Translations under genes and position numbers: made by a program | Notes under the pieces: generated by a model | The model's input: only the letters and a program-made list of their open reading frames with translations | The model's database searches: none | What the model was told of the DNA's origin: nothing | Part shown: piece after piece, positions 46,611-60,477 of the stretch | Layout: every line of letters begins with the position of its first letter | How positions within the stretch are numbered: the first letter of the stretch is position 1 | Assembly: GCF_002286785.1 (NCBI RefSeq) | Contig: NZ_MUJY01000033.1 | Coordinates: forward strand, 1-64,000 | Source of the DNA: Pseudomonas sp. PIC25 | GTDB lineage: Bacteria; Pseudomonadota; Gammaproteobacteria; Pseudomonadales; Pseudomonadaceae | Length of the DNA: 64,000 bases | Reading direction: 5' to 3'

Positions 46611-47318
46611 ATGGCTCAGTCAGAAACCGTCGAACGCATCCTGGATGCTGCGGAACAGCTGTTCGCGGAGAAGGGCTTCGCCGAAACCTCCTTGCGCCTG
46701 ATTACCAGCAAGGCCGGGGTCAACCTGGCTGCGGTGAACTATCACTTCGGTTCCAAGAAGGCCCTGATTCAGGCCGTCTTCTCGCGGTTCCTTGGGCCGT
46801 TCTGCCTCAGTCTCGAGCGTGAGTTGGATCGTCGCCAGACCAAGTCTGAAAGCCATGCCAGTCTGGAAGAGCTACTGGAAATACTGGTCGAGCAGGCTTT
46901 GGCGGTAAAGCCCCGCAGCGGTAACGATCTGTCTATTTTCATGCGTCTTTTGGGCTTGGCTTTCAGCCAGAGCCAGGGGCACCTGCGCCGCTATCTGGAG
47001 GACATGTACGGCAAGGTTTTCCGGCGCTACATGCAGTTGGTTCACGAAGCCGCGCCGAAAATGCCGCCCATCGAACTGTTCTGGCGCGTGCACTTCATGT
47101 TGGGTGCCGCTGCGTTCAGTATGTCCGGGATCAAGGCTCTGCGCGCCATCGCCGAGAATGATTTTGGCGTGAACACTTCGATCGAACAGGTGATGCGCTT
47201 GATGGTCCCGTTCCTGGCCGCCGGTATGCGGGCCGACAGTGCGGTGACCGACGAAAAGCTGGCCAACGCCCAGCTCAAACCGCGCAGCAAGACCGCTCCG
47301 GCGCCTGCCAAAGTTTGA
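46611..47318 (+). CDS. psrA: TetR-family regulator PsrA
   Basis: 235 aa. The helix-turn-helix is TVERILDAAEQLFAEKGFAETSLRLITSKAGVNLAAVNYHFGSKKALI. The C-terminal domain is of the fatty-acid-responsive type. PsrA is known in Pseudomonas to repress fadBA and itself, to activate rpoS, and to release DNA on binding long-chain fatty acids. GGTGGAGG precedes the ATG. fadBA lies 6 kb away in this window. Confidence 0.95.
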   Translation: MAQSETVERILDAAEQLFAEKGFAETSLRLITSKAGVNLAAVNYHFGSKKALIQAVFSRFLGPFCLSLERELDRRQTKSESHASLEELLEILVEQALAVKPRSGNDLSIFMRLLGLAFSQSQGHLRRYLEDMYGKVFRRYMQLVHEAAPKMPPIELFWRVHFMLGAAAFSMSGIKALRAIAENDFGVNTSIEQVMRLMVPFLAAGMRADSAVTDEKLANAQLKPRSKTAPAPAKV

Positions 47319-47361
47319 TCTGTCTGGGCGGCTCCGGTCTGATCGGCTAAGCTAGCCGCCC

Positions 47362-47886
47362 ATGCGAACCCTCGATTTCCTGCACATTTCCATCGCCGAT
47401 CAGTGCCTTTATGGCTTCGCTGAAGGGCGGTTGGTGTTGCGTCTTCCCGTTTCCACGGCCTTGAACGGCGCTGGCGAGTTGAATGGCTCCGGCTGTACGC
47501 CGCGGGGTCGGCATCAGGTGCGTGCGAGGATCGGGGAAGGGCTGCCATGTGGCGCCGTGCTGAGAGGACGACGCTGGACCGGCGAGGTCTGGTCGCCAGT
47601 GCTGCACGAACAGTTTCCCGGCCGCGATTGGATACTGACCCGGATTCTCTGGCTCAGCGGCTGCGAGCGCGGTCGGAATCGCCTGGGGAACGTAGACAGT
47701 TTTCGCCGTTATATCTATCTCCACGGTACGCCTGACAGCGAGCCGATGGGCGTGCCGCGCTCCCATGGCTGTATTCGCCTGCGCAATGCCGATCTCCTTG
47801 ATCTATTCCCTCGCGTGCCGCTGCACTGTCCGGTACGTATCGATGAAGCGGCTTGCCCGGACTGGGCTCGGGCCGAACTTGACTAA
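47362..47886 (+). CDS. YkuD-domain protein without signal peptide
   Basis: 174 aa. The YkuD catalytic signature is H121-GTPDSEPMGVPRS-H135-G-C137, with the nucleophile C137. Periplasmic L,D-transpeptidases start with a signal peptide, but this one starts MRTLDFLHISIADQCLYGFA with none and has no LysM or other wall-binding domain. It begins 43 nt after psrA and ends 9 nt before nagZ, a cytoplasmic peptidoglycan-recycling gene. It may be a cytoplasmic L,D-carboxypeptidase of the ElsL/LdtK kind described in Acinetobacter (inference). Confidence 0.88.
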   Translation: MRTLDFLHISIADQCLYGFAEGRLVLRLPVSTALNGAGELNGSGCTPRGRHQVRARIGEGLPCGAVLRGRRWTGEVWSPVLHEQFPGRDWILTRILWLSGCERGRNRLGNVDSFRRYIYLHGTPDSEPMGVPRSHGCIRLRNADLLDLFPRVPLHCPVRIDEAACPDWARAELD

Positions 47887-47895
47887 GGAACATTC

Positions 47896-49646
<1,751 letters not shown>

Positions 49647-49706
49647 TCGAGGTTTCAGGTTTCGGCAGCTCGAGCCCGAGCTGCCGCAGTTGCGTCTTCT
49701 TCCGCC

Positions 49707-50231
49707 TCAGAGAGGAGATACGCGGATCAGCAGCCCCAGGCTGCCGTGATCCAGATAGGTCAGTTCGCCATTCTTGAGCCGGCTGCCCTGCTTCATGTAT
49801 TCACTGCCGACCAGTACACCATCCGCATCGAATTGGTTGACCCAGAACTCGGCTTCCAAATCCACCAAGCGGTTTTGGTTCATCGAGAGGGTACCTTCCA
49901 CCGGGAAGTGCCCGAATTGCTCTTGCCCCGTGCTGACGATGATCTTGCTGGGTGTGGCACCGAGCATCTGTTGCCAGGCTTGATGTAGCAGCACCTGGTA
50001 GCCGTTGGCGGGGGTGAGCTTGGCTGCTTCGTTGTTCAGCGCCGTGGCTCGTTCGCTGCCGGCTCCCAGACGTTGTGCCCCGGCAGCCCAATCCTCGGGA
50101 GCGGGCTGGCTGGAAGGAATCGTCTCGCCCGCCTGGCGGAACAGGATCAGCTCGACTTGGTAGAGCCTATCGGCGAAGGCCGTTGGCGCGAGGAAAATGA
50201 GCAGCAGGGCAATGTAGCGAAGCGCAGGCAT
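49707..50231 (-). CDS. CsiV-family periplasmic protein
   Basis: 174 aa, signal peptide MPALRYIALLLIFLAPTAFA. The mature part YQVELILFRQAGETIPSSQ and the tail LTYLDHGSLGLLIRVSPL match CsiV-like proteins, small periplasmic factors often next to mfd. It starts 9 nt after the mfd stop, so it shares its message. Confidence 0.85.
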   Translation of the reverse strand: MPALRYIALLLIFLAPTAFADRLYQVELILFRQAGETIPSSQPAPEDWAAGAQRLGAGSERATALNNEAAKLTPANGYQVLLHQAWQQMLGATPSKIIVSTGQEQFGHFPVEGTLSMNQNRLVDLEAEFWVNQFDADGVLVGSEYMKQGSRLKNGELTYLDHGSLGLLIRVSPL

Positions 50232-50240
50232 GTCGGGTCC

Positions 50241-53200
50241 TTAAGCGGATTGTGGAGTCAGGCGCTCGAGTAGCGCCTCCAGGGTGTTGAAGCGCTCTTC
50301 CGGGCGCTCCATCGGCACCTGGAATTTGAAGAGAGTGGCTCCTTCGAACTTGTAGCGATTGGGTTGGCTCTGGATCAATTTGATTAGCACTAGCGGATCG
50401 ACGACGGTGTCGGCGGCGAATTCGATACGTCCGCCTTGCGGACCGGCGTCGACCTTGAGGATGCCGAGCTTCTCCGCCTGCAGTTTGAGCAGGGTCAGGC
50501 GCATCAGGTTCTTGGTCGGCTCCGGCAACAGGCCGAAGCGGTCGATCATCTCCACTTGCAACTCCTTCAGGCCGTCTTCGTCCGTGGCCGAGGCGATGCG
50601 CTTGTAGAGGATCAGGCGGGCATGCACATCGGGCAGGTAGTCCTCCGGGATCAGGGCCGGAACGCGCAGATTGATCTCTGGACCAGCACCCAGCGGCTGT
50701 TCCAGATTGGGCTGTTCACCCTTGCGGATGGCCTTGACTGCCCGCTCCAGCATTTCCATATAGAGCGTGAAGCCGACTGCCTGGATCTGCCCGCTCTGGC
50801 CTTCGCCGAGCAATTCGCCAGCGCCGCGGATTTCCAGGTCATGGGTGGCGAGAACGAAGCCGGCGCCGAGGTCCTGGGCATTGGCGATGGCCTCCAGGCG
50901 CTTTTCGGCATCCGGCGTCATGGCCTTGCGGGGCGGTGTCAGCAGGTAGGCGTAGGCTTGGTGGTGACTGCGCCCGACACGGCCGCGGAGCTGATGCAGT
51001 TGGGCCAGGCCGAACTTGTCGGCACGCTCGATGATGATGGTGTTGGCGCTGGGCACGTCGATACCGGTCTCGATGATGGTCGACGCCACCAGCACATTGA
51101 AGCGCTTGTGGTAGAAGTCGCTCATCACCTGTTCCAGTTCGCGCTCGCGCATTTGCCCGTGGCCGACGGCGATACGTGCCTCCGGCACCAGTTCGGCGAG
51201 GTCGCGGGCGCATTTCTCGATGGTCTTGACCTCGTTGTGCAGGTAATAGACCTGGCCGCCGCGTAGCAGCTCGCGCAGCAGGGCTTCCTTGATCACCGCG
51301 TTCTGCTGCTCCATGACGAATGTCCGTACCGACAGGCGCCGAGCAGGCGGTGTGGCGATGATCGACAGGTCGCGCATGCCGGCCACGGCCATGTTCAGGG
51401 TGCGCGGGATCGGCGTGGCGGTGAGGGTGAGGATGTCGACTTCGCTACGCAGGGCCTTGAGCTGTTCCTTCTGGCGAACACCAAAGCGGTGCTCTTCATC
51501 AATGATTACCAGTCCGAGGTTCTTGAATTTGACGTCATCTTGCAGCAGCTTGTGGGTGCCGATGACGATATCCACCTTACCTTCGGCGAGCTGCTGTACT
51601 GCGCCTTCGACTTCCTTGGTCGACTTGAAGCGGCTCATCACTTCCACCGTTACCGGCCAGTCGGCGAACCGGTCGCGGAAGCTGTTGTAGTGCTGCTGGG
51701 CGAGCAGGGTGGTCGGTACCAGCACGGCCACCTGCTTACCGCTGTGTACGGCGACGAAGGCGGCACGCATGGCGACTTCGGTCTTGCCGAAGCCCACGTC
51801 GCCGCAGACCAGGCGGTCCATCGGCTTTTCGGCCAGCATATCGGCGACCACGGAGTCGATGGCGGCCTGCTGATCGGGCGTTTCCTCGAACGGGAAACCG
51901 GCGGCGAAGGTAGCGTAGTCGGCGGCCGGGTCCTTGAAGGCATAGCCCTTGCGGGCGGCGCGGCGGGCATAGATATCGAGCAGTTCGGCGGCGACGTCGC
52001 GCACTTGTTCGGCCGCTTTGCGTTTGGCTTTCTGCCATTGCTCCGAGCCAAGCCGGTGCAGCGGAGCGAGAGCGTCGTCGCTGCCGGTATAGCGAGCGAT
52101 CAGGTGCAGGCTGGCCACTGGCACATAAAGCTTGGCTTCGTCGGCGTATTGCAGGGCGAGGAATTCGGCGCTCTGTCCGTCTATTTCCAGAGTGATCAGG
52201 CCCAGGTAGCGGCCGACACCATGGTCGATATGTACTACCGGCGCGCCTTCACGCAGCTCGGTCAGGTTCTTGATGACGTTCTCGCCGCCATCGCGGCTCT
52301 TTTCGCGGCGCCGACGCTGCATGACGCGCTGGCCGAACAATGGACTTTCGGCGACCAGGGCGACGGCCGGTTCGTCGAGCAGCAGACCCTCATCCAGCGG
52401 CGCGATGCTGATGGCCAGGCGCTCCTGGCTTTTCAGGAACTGCGGCCAGCCGTCGACTTCCTGGGGCTTGAGTTTCAGGCGTGCCAGCAGTTCCAGCAGG
52501 ACTTCGCGGCGGCCGGCGGACTCAGCGGTGAACAGCACGCGTCCGGGGAATTGATCCAAGAAGCGGCGCAGGGCGCCGAGTGGTTCGCTGGCCTTGGTCT
52601 CGATGGCCAGCTCGGGCAGTGGTTGGGCAGGGAAGCGTTCGCGGCCAACGCCGGGCTCGATGTCCTTCTGGTCAGCGACTATGCGCGGCCAGCTCTTCAG
52701 GCGGGCGAAGCAGTCTTCCACCGGTAGGAAAAGCTCGGCAGGCGGCAGGATCGGTCGCTCCGGGTCGACACGGCGATCTTCGTAGCGGTTGCGAACGTCG
52801 ACCCAGAATTGTTCCGCTGCCTGTTCGATACCGGGCAGGGAAAAGACCTGGGTGTCCTGGGGCAGGTAATCGAAGAGCGTGGCTGTCTCTTCGAAGAACA
52901 ACGGCAAGTAATACTCGATGCCCGCCGGGGTGATGCCGCTGGCAAGGTCCTGGTAGATCGGGCAGCGACGGAAATCGACATCGAAGCGTTCGCGAAAGCG
53001 CCCGCGGAAATCGGTGACGGCTTTCTTGTCCAGTGGGAATTCGCGGGCGGGCAGCAGGCGGATGGATTCCACCTTGTCGATCGAGCGCTGAGTTTCCGGA
53101 TCGAAGGTACGCAGCGTTTCGATTTCGTCGTCGAACAGGTCGATGCGGTAGGGCAGGGGGCTGCCCATGGGGAACAGATCGATCAGTGCGCCGCGCACGG

Positions 53201-53693
53201 CGAACTCGCCATGCTCGTAGACGGTGTCCACGCATCGGTAGCCGGCCGCCTCGAGGCGTAGGCGCATCTGTTCGACATCGAGCCGCTGCCCTACGTCCAG
53301 CACCAGGCTCGATCCGAGCAGGAATCGGGTCGGCGCCAGACGATGTAGGGCGGTGCTGATCGGCACTACCAAGATGCCGTGCTTCAGCTCGGGAAGACGG
53401 TACAGGCTGGCGACGCGCTGCGAGATGATGTCCTGGTGCGGAGAAAAGACATCGTAGGGCAGCGTTTCCCAGTCGGGGAAATGCAGTACCGGCAGGTTTG
53501 GCGCGAAGAAGGCCAATTCCTGCTCCAGGCGCTCGGCGCTCTGGCTGTCGGCGGTCAGCAGCAGGGTGAAGCGTCGGGCCGCGCTGGCGGCTTCGGCAAT
53601 GGCCAGGGACAGGACGGCACCGGGCAGGTTGCCCCAGTGCTGTTTACCGGTCGCAGCCGGCAGGGTCGGGAGGCGCAGTACGGATACGGACAC
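50241..53693 (-). CDS. mfd: Transcription-repair coupling factor Mfd
   Basis: 1150 aa. The UvrB-like N-terminus interacts with UvrA. The RNA-polymerase interacting domain (about 470-560) has VVHIDHGVGRYLGLITLEI. The RecG-like motor carries CGDVGFGKTEVAMRAAF and IIDEEHRFGVRQKEQLK, then GRVGRSHHQAYAYLLTP. It removes stalled RNA polymerase and recruits UvrA. GTG start with no strong ribosome site. Divergent from the GAPDH gene. Confidence 0.97.
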   Translation of the reverse strand: MSVSVLRLPTLPAATGKQHWGNLPGAVLSLAIAEAASAARRFTLLLTADSQSAERLEQELAFFAPNLPVLHFPDWETLPYDVFSPHQDIISQRVASLYRLPELKHGILVVPISTALHRLAPTRFLLGSSLVLDVGQRLDVEQMRLRLEAAGYRCVDTVYEHGEFAVRGALIDLFPMGSPLPYRIDLFDDEIETLRTFDPETQRSIDKVESIRLLPAREFPLDKKAVTDFRGRFRERFDVDFRRCPIYQDLASGITPAGIEYYLPLFFEETATLFDYLPQDTQVFSLPGIEQAAEQFWVDVRNRYEDRRVDPERPILPPAELFLPVEDCFARLKSWPRIVADQKDIEPGVGRERFPAQPLPELAIETKASEPLGALRRFLDQFPGRVLFTAESAGRREVLLELLARLKLKPQEVDGWPQFLKSQERLAISIAPLDEGLLLDEPAVALVAESPLFGQRVMQRRRREKSRDGGENVIKNLTELREGAPVVHIDHGVGRYLGLITLEIDGQSAEFLALQYADEAKLYVPVASLHLIARYTGSDDALAPLHRLGSEQWQKAKRKAAEQVRDVAAELLDIYARRAARKGYAFKDPAADYATFAAGFPFEETPDQQAAIDSVVADMLAEKPMDRLVCGDVGFGKTEVAMRAAFVAVHSGKQVAVLVPTTLLAQQHYNSFRDRFADWPVTVEVMSRFKSTKEVEGAVQQLAEGKVDIVIGTHKLLQDDVKFKNLGLVIIDEEHRFGVRQKEQLKALRSEVDILTLTATPIPRTLNMAVAGMRDLSIIATPPARRLSVRTFVMEQQNAVIKEALLRELLRGGQVYYLHNEVKTIEKCARDLAELVPEARIAVGHGQMRERELEQVMSDFYHKRFNVLVASTIIETGIDVPSANTIIIERADKFGLAQLHQLRGRVGRSHHQAYAYLLTPPRKAMTPDAEKRLEAIANAQDLGAGFVLATHDLEIRGAGELLGEGQSGQIQAVGFTLYMEMLERAVKAIRKGEQPNLEQPLGAGPEINLRVPALIPEDYLPDVHARLILYKRIASATDEDGLKELQVEMIDRFGLLPEPTKNLMRLTLLKLQAEKLGILKVDAGPQGGRIEFAADTVVDPLVLIKLIQSQPNRYKFEGATLFKFQVPMERPEERFNTLEALLERLTPQSA

Positions 53694-53849
53694 GTGCAGT
53701 CGTGACTCCGGTCTAGTTTTGGCCGGAGCGATTGTAACTATCCGGCCGTTTCGCTGTCAGTGTTTCGTCCGCTGCAGATTGCCGCCGAATGAGCGCGCCG
53801 TCATAATGTAGCCCCTTTTTTCAGCCCCTACATGTGGAAGGTATTGCCC

Positions 53850-55301
53850 GTGACTCAGAAGCCCGACCAGTGTCTCGGTGAATGGATTGATCGTGAAGCC
53901 CTTGCGGAAGCGATGATTCCGCTGATCGGCCAGCTCTACCGTAACAACAACGTGGTGACGTCGATTTACGGCCGCGGCCTGATCAATCGCTCGGTGATCG
54001 CGATTCTCAAGGCCCACCGCTTCGCACGTCACCGTCTGGTGGACGAGACCGAGCTGTCGGTGCACGAGACATTCCCGATCCTGAAGATCATGAGCGAGCT
54101 CAAGCTGGGCGCCGCATCGGTCGACCTGGGCAAGATGGTCGCCAAGTTCAAGGCGGAAGGTAACGGTCGCAATATCGAGCAGTTCGTGCGTGACGAGCTG
54201 GCCGATGTGGTTGGCAAGCAGAGCAGCGCTCCTCGCGAGGGCACCGATGTCGTTCTGTACGGCTTCGGCCGTATCGGTCGCCTGCTGGCACGCATCCTTA
54301 TCGAGAAGACCGGTGGTGGCGATGGGCTCCGTCTGCGGGCCATTGTCGTGCGCAAGGGCGCCGAGAATGATCTGGTCAAGCGTGCCAGCCTGCTGCGTCG
54401 TGATTCCGTGCATGGCCCGTTCGACGGCACCATCACCATCGACGAAGCGAATAACACCCTGACCGCCAACGGCAACCTCATCCAGGTGATCTATTCCAAC
54501 GATCCGTCTTCGGTGGACTACACACAGTACGGTATCAAGGACGCTCTGCTGGTGGATAACACCGGCAAATGGCGGGACGCCGAAGGTCTTGGCCAGCACC
54601 TCAAGTGCCCGGGCATTGCTCGCGTCGTATTGACCGCTCCGGGCAAGGGCGCCCTGAAGAACATCGTGCACGGCATCAACCATGCCGAGATCACCGATGA
54701 CGACAAGATCGTTTCCGCGGCGTCCTGCACCACCAACGCCATCGTTCCGGTGCTGAAGGCGGTCAATGACAAGTTCGGTATCGTAAACGGCCACGTCGAA
54801 ACCGTTCACTCCTATACCAACGACCAGAACCTGATCGACAACTTCCACAAAGGAAGCCGTCGTGGTCGCAGCGCCCCGCTGAACATGGTGATCACCGAGA
54901 CCGGTGCCGCTACTGCCGCCGCCAAGGCGCTGCCGGTACTGAAAGGCAAGCTGACCGGCAATGCCATCCGTGTTCCGACGCCGAACGTCTCCATGGCCAT
55001 TCTCAACCTGAACCTGGAAAAGGCCACCAGCCGCGAGGAGATCAACGAGTACCTGCGCCAGATGGCCATGCACTCGGATCTGCAGAAGCAGATCGATTTC
55101 GTCAGCTCGCAGGAAGTGGTGTCCAGTGACTTCGTCGGCTCGCGTCATGCCGGTGTGGTGGATGCCGAAGCGACCATCTGCAACGACAACCGTGTCGTTC
55201 TCTATGTCTGGTACGACAATGAGTTCGGCTACAGCTGCCAGGTGGTGCGCGTGATGGAGGAGATGGCTGGCGTCAACCCGCCCGCTTTCCCGCGTGCCTG
55301 A
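53850..55301 (+). CDS. gap: Glyceraldehyde-3-phosphate dehydrogenase, long type
   Basis: 483 aa from GTG 53850, which has GGAAGG 8 nt upstream; an ATG at 53832 in frame lacks a site. The ~120-residue N-terminal extension (LGEWIDREALAEAMIPLIGQLY) is specific to this longer class. The dinucleotide fold is VVLYGFGRIGRLLARIL, with catalytic cysteine in AASCTTNAIVP and histidine downstream. It oxidises glyceraldehyde-3-phosphate or runs the reverse gluconeogenic step. Pseudomonas uses Entner-Doudoroff, so it acts in the lower pathway. Confidence 0.93.
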   Translation: MTQKPDQCLGEWIDREALAEAMIPLIGQLYRNNNVVTSIYGRGLINRSVIAILKAHRFARHRLVDETELSVHETFPILKIMSELKLGAASVDLGKMVAKFKAEGNGRNIEQFVRDELADVVGKQSSAPREGTDVVLYGFGRIGRLLARILIEKTGGGDGLRLRAIVVRKGAENDLVKRASLLRRDSVHGPFDGTITIDEANNTLTANGNLIQVIYSNDPSSVDYTQYGIKDALLVDNTGKWRDAEGLGQHLKCPGIARVVLTAPGKGALKNIVHGINHAEITDDDKIVSAASCTTNAIVPVLKAVNDKFGIVNGHVETVHSYTNDQNLIDNFHKGSRRGRSAPLNMVITETGAATAAAKALPVLKGKLTGNAIRVPTPNVSMAILNLNLEKATSREEINEYLRQMAMHSDLQKQIDFVSSQEVVSSDFVGSRHAGVVDAEATICNDNRVVLYVWYDNEFGYSCQVVRVMEEMAGVNPPAFPRA

Positions 55302-55321
55302 CGGTTGAGTCGGTAAGACGG

Positions 55322-55353
55322 AACGGGAGCTTCGGCTCCCGTTTTGCTTTTTC
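55322..55353 (+). terminator. Terminator after gap
   Basis: AACGGGAGC/GCTCCCGTT stem with TTCG loop, then TTTTGCTTTTT. Confidence 0.95.
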
Positions 55354-57187
<1,834 letters not shown>

Positions 57188-57190
57188 TCC

Positions 57191-58402
57191 ATGGGTATTC
57201 GAGCATTTCTCGACAAGATCGAGCACAACTTCGAAAAAGGCGGCAAGTACGAGAAGTGGTATGCGCTTTACGAAGCCATCGACACCTTCTTCTATCGTCC
57301 CGGCAGCGTGACCAAGACGACTGCTCACGTGCGCGACGGCATCGACCTCAAGCGCATGATGATCACCGTCTGGATGTGCACCTTTCCGGCGATGTTCTTC
57401 GGTATGTGGAACGTCGGTTACCAGGCCAACCTGATCTTCGCAGCCAACCCTGAACTACTCGCGGCTCAGGACGGCTGGCGTTTCGCGCTGACCGGTGCGC
57501 TGGCCGGTTTCGACCCGAACAGCCTGTGGGACAACTTTGTCCAGGGCGCAGCCTACTTCCTGCCGATCTATGCGGTGACCTTCATCGTCGGTGGTTTCTG
57601 GGAAGTGCTGTTCGCGTCGGTCCGCAAGCATGAGGTCAACGAGGGCTTCTTCGTTACTTCCGTGCTGTTCGCCCTGATCCTGCCACCGACCATCCCGCTC
57701 TGGCAGGTTGCTCTCGGCATCAGCTTCGGTGTGGTAATCGGCAAGGAAGTCTTCGGCGGTACCGGCAAGAACTTCCTCAACCCGGCACTGACCGGCCGTG
57801 CCTTCCTCTTCTTCGCCTATCCGGCACAGATGTCCGGCGACGCTGTGTGGACTGCCGTCGACGGCTTTGCCGGCGCAACGGCGCTGAGCTTGAGCGCTGC
57901 GGGTGGTATCGAGAACGTGATTGGCCATGGCATCACCTGGATGGATGCCTTCATCGGCACCATGCACGGCTCGGTAGGTGAAACCAGCACGCTGGCCATC
58001 TTCATCGGCGGCGCCGTGCTGCTGATGACCAAGATCGCGTCCTGGCGCATCGTCGCCGGCGTGATGATCGGTATGATCGGGCTCAGCCTGCTGTTCAATG
58101 CAATCGGCTCGCAGACCAATCCGATGTTCGCCATGCCTTGGTACTGGCACATGGTGGTGGGTGGCTTCGCCTTCGGCATGGTCTTCATGGCCACCGACCC
58201 GGTGTCGGCTTCCATGACCAATGTCGGCAAATGGATCTTCGGTGCCTTGATCGGTGTGATGGTCGTATTGATCCGTGTGGTCAACCCGGCCTTCCCGGAA
58301 GGCATGATGCTGGCGATTCTGTTCGCCAACCTGTTCGCACCGCTGATCGACCACTTCGTCGTTCAGGCCAACATCAAGCGGAGGCTGGCACGCAATGTCT
58401 AG
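57191..58402 (+). CDS. nqrB: Na+-NQR subunit B
   Basis: 403 aa with about ten membrane helices. The covalently bound FMN residue is T230 in [16 protein letters not shown]. It also holds riboflavin in the family. Starts 3 nt after nqrA. Confidence 0.97.
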   Translation: MGIRAFLDKIEHNFEKGGKYEKWYALYEAIDTFFYRPGSVTKTTAHVRDGIDLKRMMITVWMCTFPAMFFGMWNVGYQANLIFAANPELLAAQDGWRFALTGALAGFDPNSLWDNFVQGAAYFLPIYAVTFIVGGFWEVLFASVRKHEVNEGFFVTSVLFALILPPTIPLWQVALGISFGVVIGKEVFGGTGKNFLNPALTGRAFLFFAYPAQMSGDAVWTAVDGFAGATALSLSAAGGIENVIGHGITWMDAFIGTMHGSVGETSTLAIFIGGAVLLMTKIASWRIVAGVMIGMIGLSLLFNAIGSQTNPMFAMPWYWHMVVGGFAFGMVFMATDPVSASMTNVGKWIFGALIGVMVVLIRVVNPAFPEGMMLAILFANLFAPLIDHFVVQANIKRRLARNV

Positions 58403-59183
58403 TCAAAAAGAATCCACCGTCCGTACGCTGACGGTGGCGGTCCTGGTTTGCCTGGTGTGCTCGGTATTCGTTGCCGGCGCCGCCGTGGCCCTGAAACCGA
58501 CCCAGCTCGACAACCGCCTGCTGGACAAGCAGCGCAGCATTCTCTCCATCGCTGGCCTGGGTCAGCCGGGAATGCCGGCTCGTGAAGTGAAGGAGCTGTT
58601 CAACAGTCGCATCACCACCAAGGTGGTCGACCTCGAGACGGGCAAATTCACCGATGCACAGGACCCGAAGACGTTCGATCCGTTGAAGGCAGCCAAGGAC
58701 CCGAAGCTGTCCAAGGTCCTGTCGGGTGAGGAAGATATCGCCTCGATCAAGCGTCAGGAGCGTTACACCACGGTCTATCTGGTGGAGAAGGACGGACAGC
58801 TCGATACCCTGATCCTGCCTGTTCGCGGTTACGGCCTGTGGTCCACCCTGTATGGCTTCCTGGCCATCAAGGGTGATCTCAATACCGTGGTCGGCATGGG
58901 CTTCTACCAGCATGGCGAGACGCCCGGCCTGGGCGGTGAGGTCGACAACCCGAAATGGCGCGGCCAGTGGCCGGGCAAGACCCTTTTCGCCGAAGACGGC
59001 ACGCTTGCCGTGGATATCGTCAAAGGCGGTGTAGACCCGCAAAGCCCGAAAGCCGTGCACCAGGTCGATGCTCTGGCCGGTGCAACCCTGACCAGTAAAG
59101 GGGTGAACAACCTGTTGCATTTCTGGTTGGGCAAGAACGGCTTCGGTCCTTTTATCGCTAACCTGCGCGCCGGGGAGGCCTGA
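58395..59183 (+). CDS. nqrC: Na+-NQR subunit C
   Basis: 262 aa, an N-terminal membrane helix (about 11-33) and a periplasmic FMN domain. The flavinylated threonine is T231 in [12 protein letters not shown], attached by ApbE. Overlaps nqrB by 8 nt. Confidence 0.97.
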   Translation: MSSQKESTVRTLTVAVLVCLVCSVFVAGAAVALKPTQLDNRLLDKQRSILSIAGLGQPGMPAREVKELFNSRITTKVVDLETGKFTDAQDPKTFDPLKAAKDPKLSKVLSGEEDIASIKRQERYTTVYLVEKDGQLDTLILPVRGYGLWSTLYGFLAIKGDLNTVVGMGFYQHGETPGLGGEVDNPKWRGQWPGKTLFAEDGTLAVDIVKGGVDPQSPKAVHQVDALAGATLTSKGVNNLLHFWLGKNGFGPFIANLRAGEA

Positions 59184-59185
59184 TC

Positions 59186-59854
59186 ATGTCGCAACCGACT
59201 ATCAAAGAAGTACTGTTCAATCCGGTTCTGAACAACAACCCCATCGGCCTGCAGATCCTTGGGATCTGCTCGGCGCTGGCGGTGACGTCGAACCTCAAGA
59301 CCGCCCTGGTGATGTCCATCGCCCTGTCGCTGGTGACCGGCTTTTCCAACCTGTTCATTTCGATGATTCGCAGCCAGATCCCCAGCTCGATCCGTATGAT
59401 CGTGCAGATGGTGATCATCGCGTCGCTGGTGATCGTGGTGGACCAGATCCTCAAGGCTTATGCCTTCAGCCTGTCCAAGCAGTTGTCGGTATTCGTCGGC
59501 CTGATCATCACCAACTGTATCGTGATGGGTCGTGCCGAAGCCTTCGCCATGCAGAACCCGCCAATCCTGTCGTTCTTCGACGGTATCGGTAATGGGCTCG
59601 GCTACAGCGCCATGCTGATCGTGCTCGGCACGTTCCGCGAGCTGTTCGGCGCCGGTAAGCTGATGGGTTACGAGATCATTCCGGTAGTCAACGACGGTGG
59701 CTGGTACCAGCCGAACGGGCTGCTGTTGCTGCCGCCTTCGGCATTCTTCCTGATCGGCCTGATCATCTGGGGCCTGCGCTCCTGGAAGAAGGAGCAGGTC
59801 GAGCCCGCTGCCTTCAAGATGGCCCCGCAGGTATCCAATAAGGAGGCCTACTAA
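59186..59854 (+). CDS. nqrD: Na+-NQR subunit D
   Basis: 222 aa, six membrane helices; starts [32 protein letters not shown]. Forms with NqrE the inverted-repeat iron-sulfur membrane core. One nt of overlap with nqrE (TAATG). Confidence 0.97.
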   Translation: MSQPTIKEVLFNPVLNNNPIGLQILGICSALAVTSNLKTALVMSIALSLVTGFSNLFISMIRSQIPSSIRMIVQMVIIASLVIVVDQILKAYAFSLSKQLSVFVGLIITNCIVMGRAEAFAMQNPPILSFFDGIGNGLGYSAMLIVLGTFRELFGAGKLMGYEIIPVVNDGGWYQPNGLLLLPPSAFFLIGLIIWGLRSWKKEQVEPAAFKMAPQVSNKEAY

Positions 59855-60462
59855 TGGAGCATTACATCAGCCTGTTCGTGCGGGCCGTGTTCGTCGAGAA
59901 CATGGCGCTTGCCTTCTTCCTCGGCATGTGCACCTTCATCGCCATTTCCAAGAAGGTCGAAACCGCCATCGGTCTGGGCATCGCGGTCATCGTGGTGCAG
60001 GCCATCACTGTGCCGGCCAACAACCTGATCTACACGTACCTGCTCAAGGACGGTGCGCTGGCCTGGGCCGGTCTGCCGGAAGTCGATCTCAGCTTCCTCG
60101 GTCTGCTCAGCTACATCGGCGTGATCGCGGCGATCGTGCAAATCCTCGAGATGCTGCTCGATAAGTACGTGCCGAGCCTGTACAACGCGTTGGGGGTCTT
60201 CCTGCCGCTGATCACTGTGAACTGCGCCATCATGGCGGGTTCGCTGTTCATGGTGGAGCGGGACTACAACCTGGCGGAGAGTGCCACCTATGGCGTGGGC
60301 TCCGGCCTGTCCTGGGCGTTGGCAATCGCCACTCTGGCGGGCATCCGCGAGAAGCTCAAGTACAGCGACGTGCCGGAAGGCCTGCGCGGCCTGGGCATCA
60401 CCTTCATCACCATTGGCTTGATGTCCCTGGGCTTCATGTCCTTCTCCGGTGTCCAGCTGTAA
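59854..60462 (+). CDS. nqrE: Na+-NQR subunit E
   Basis: 202 aa, six membrane helices; starts [20 protein letters not shown]. Partner of NqrD. Confidence 0.97.
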   Translation: MEHYISLFVRAVFVENMALAFFLGMCTFIAISKKVETAIGLGIAVIVVQAITVPANNLIYTYLLKDGALAWAGLPEVDLSFLGLLSYIGVIAAIVQILEMLLDKYVPSLYNALGVFLPLITVNCAIMAGSLFMVERDYNLAESATYGVGSGLSWALAIATLAGIREKLKYSDVPEGLRGLGITFITIGLMSLGFMSFSGVQL

Positions 60463-60477
60463 GGAAGGGATGACTAC

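Noticed and set aside
53757-55148. Long frame opposite the GAPDH gene
   Set aside because: Antisense shadow; the GAPDH on the other strand carries the catalytic motif SCTTNA.
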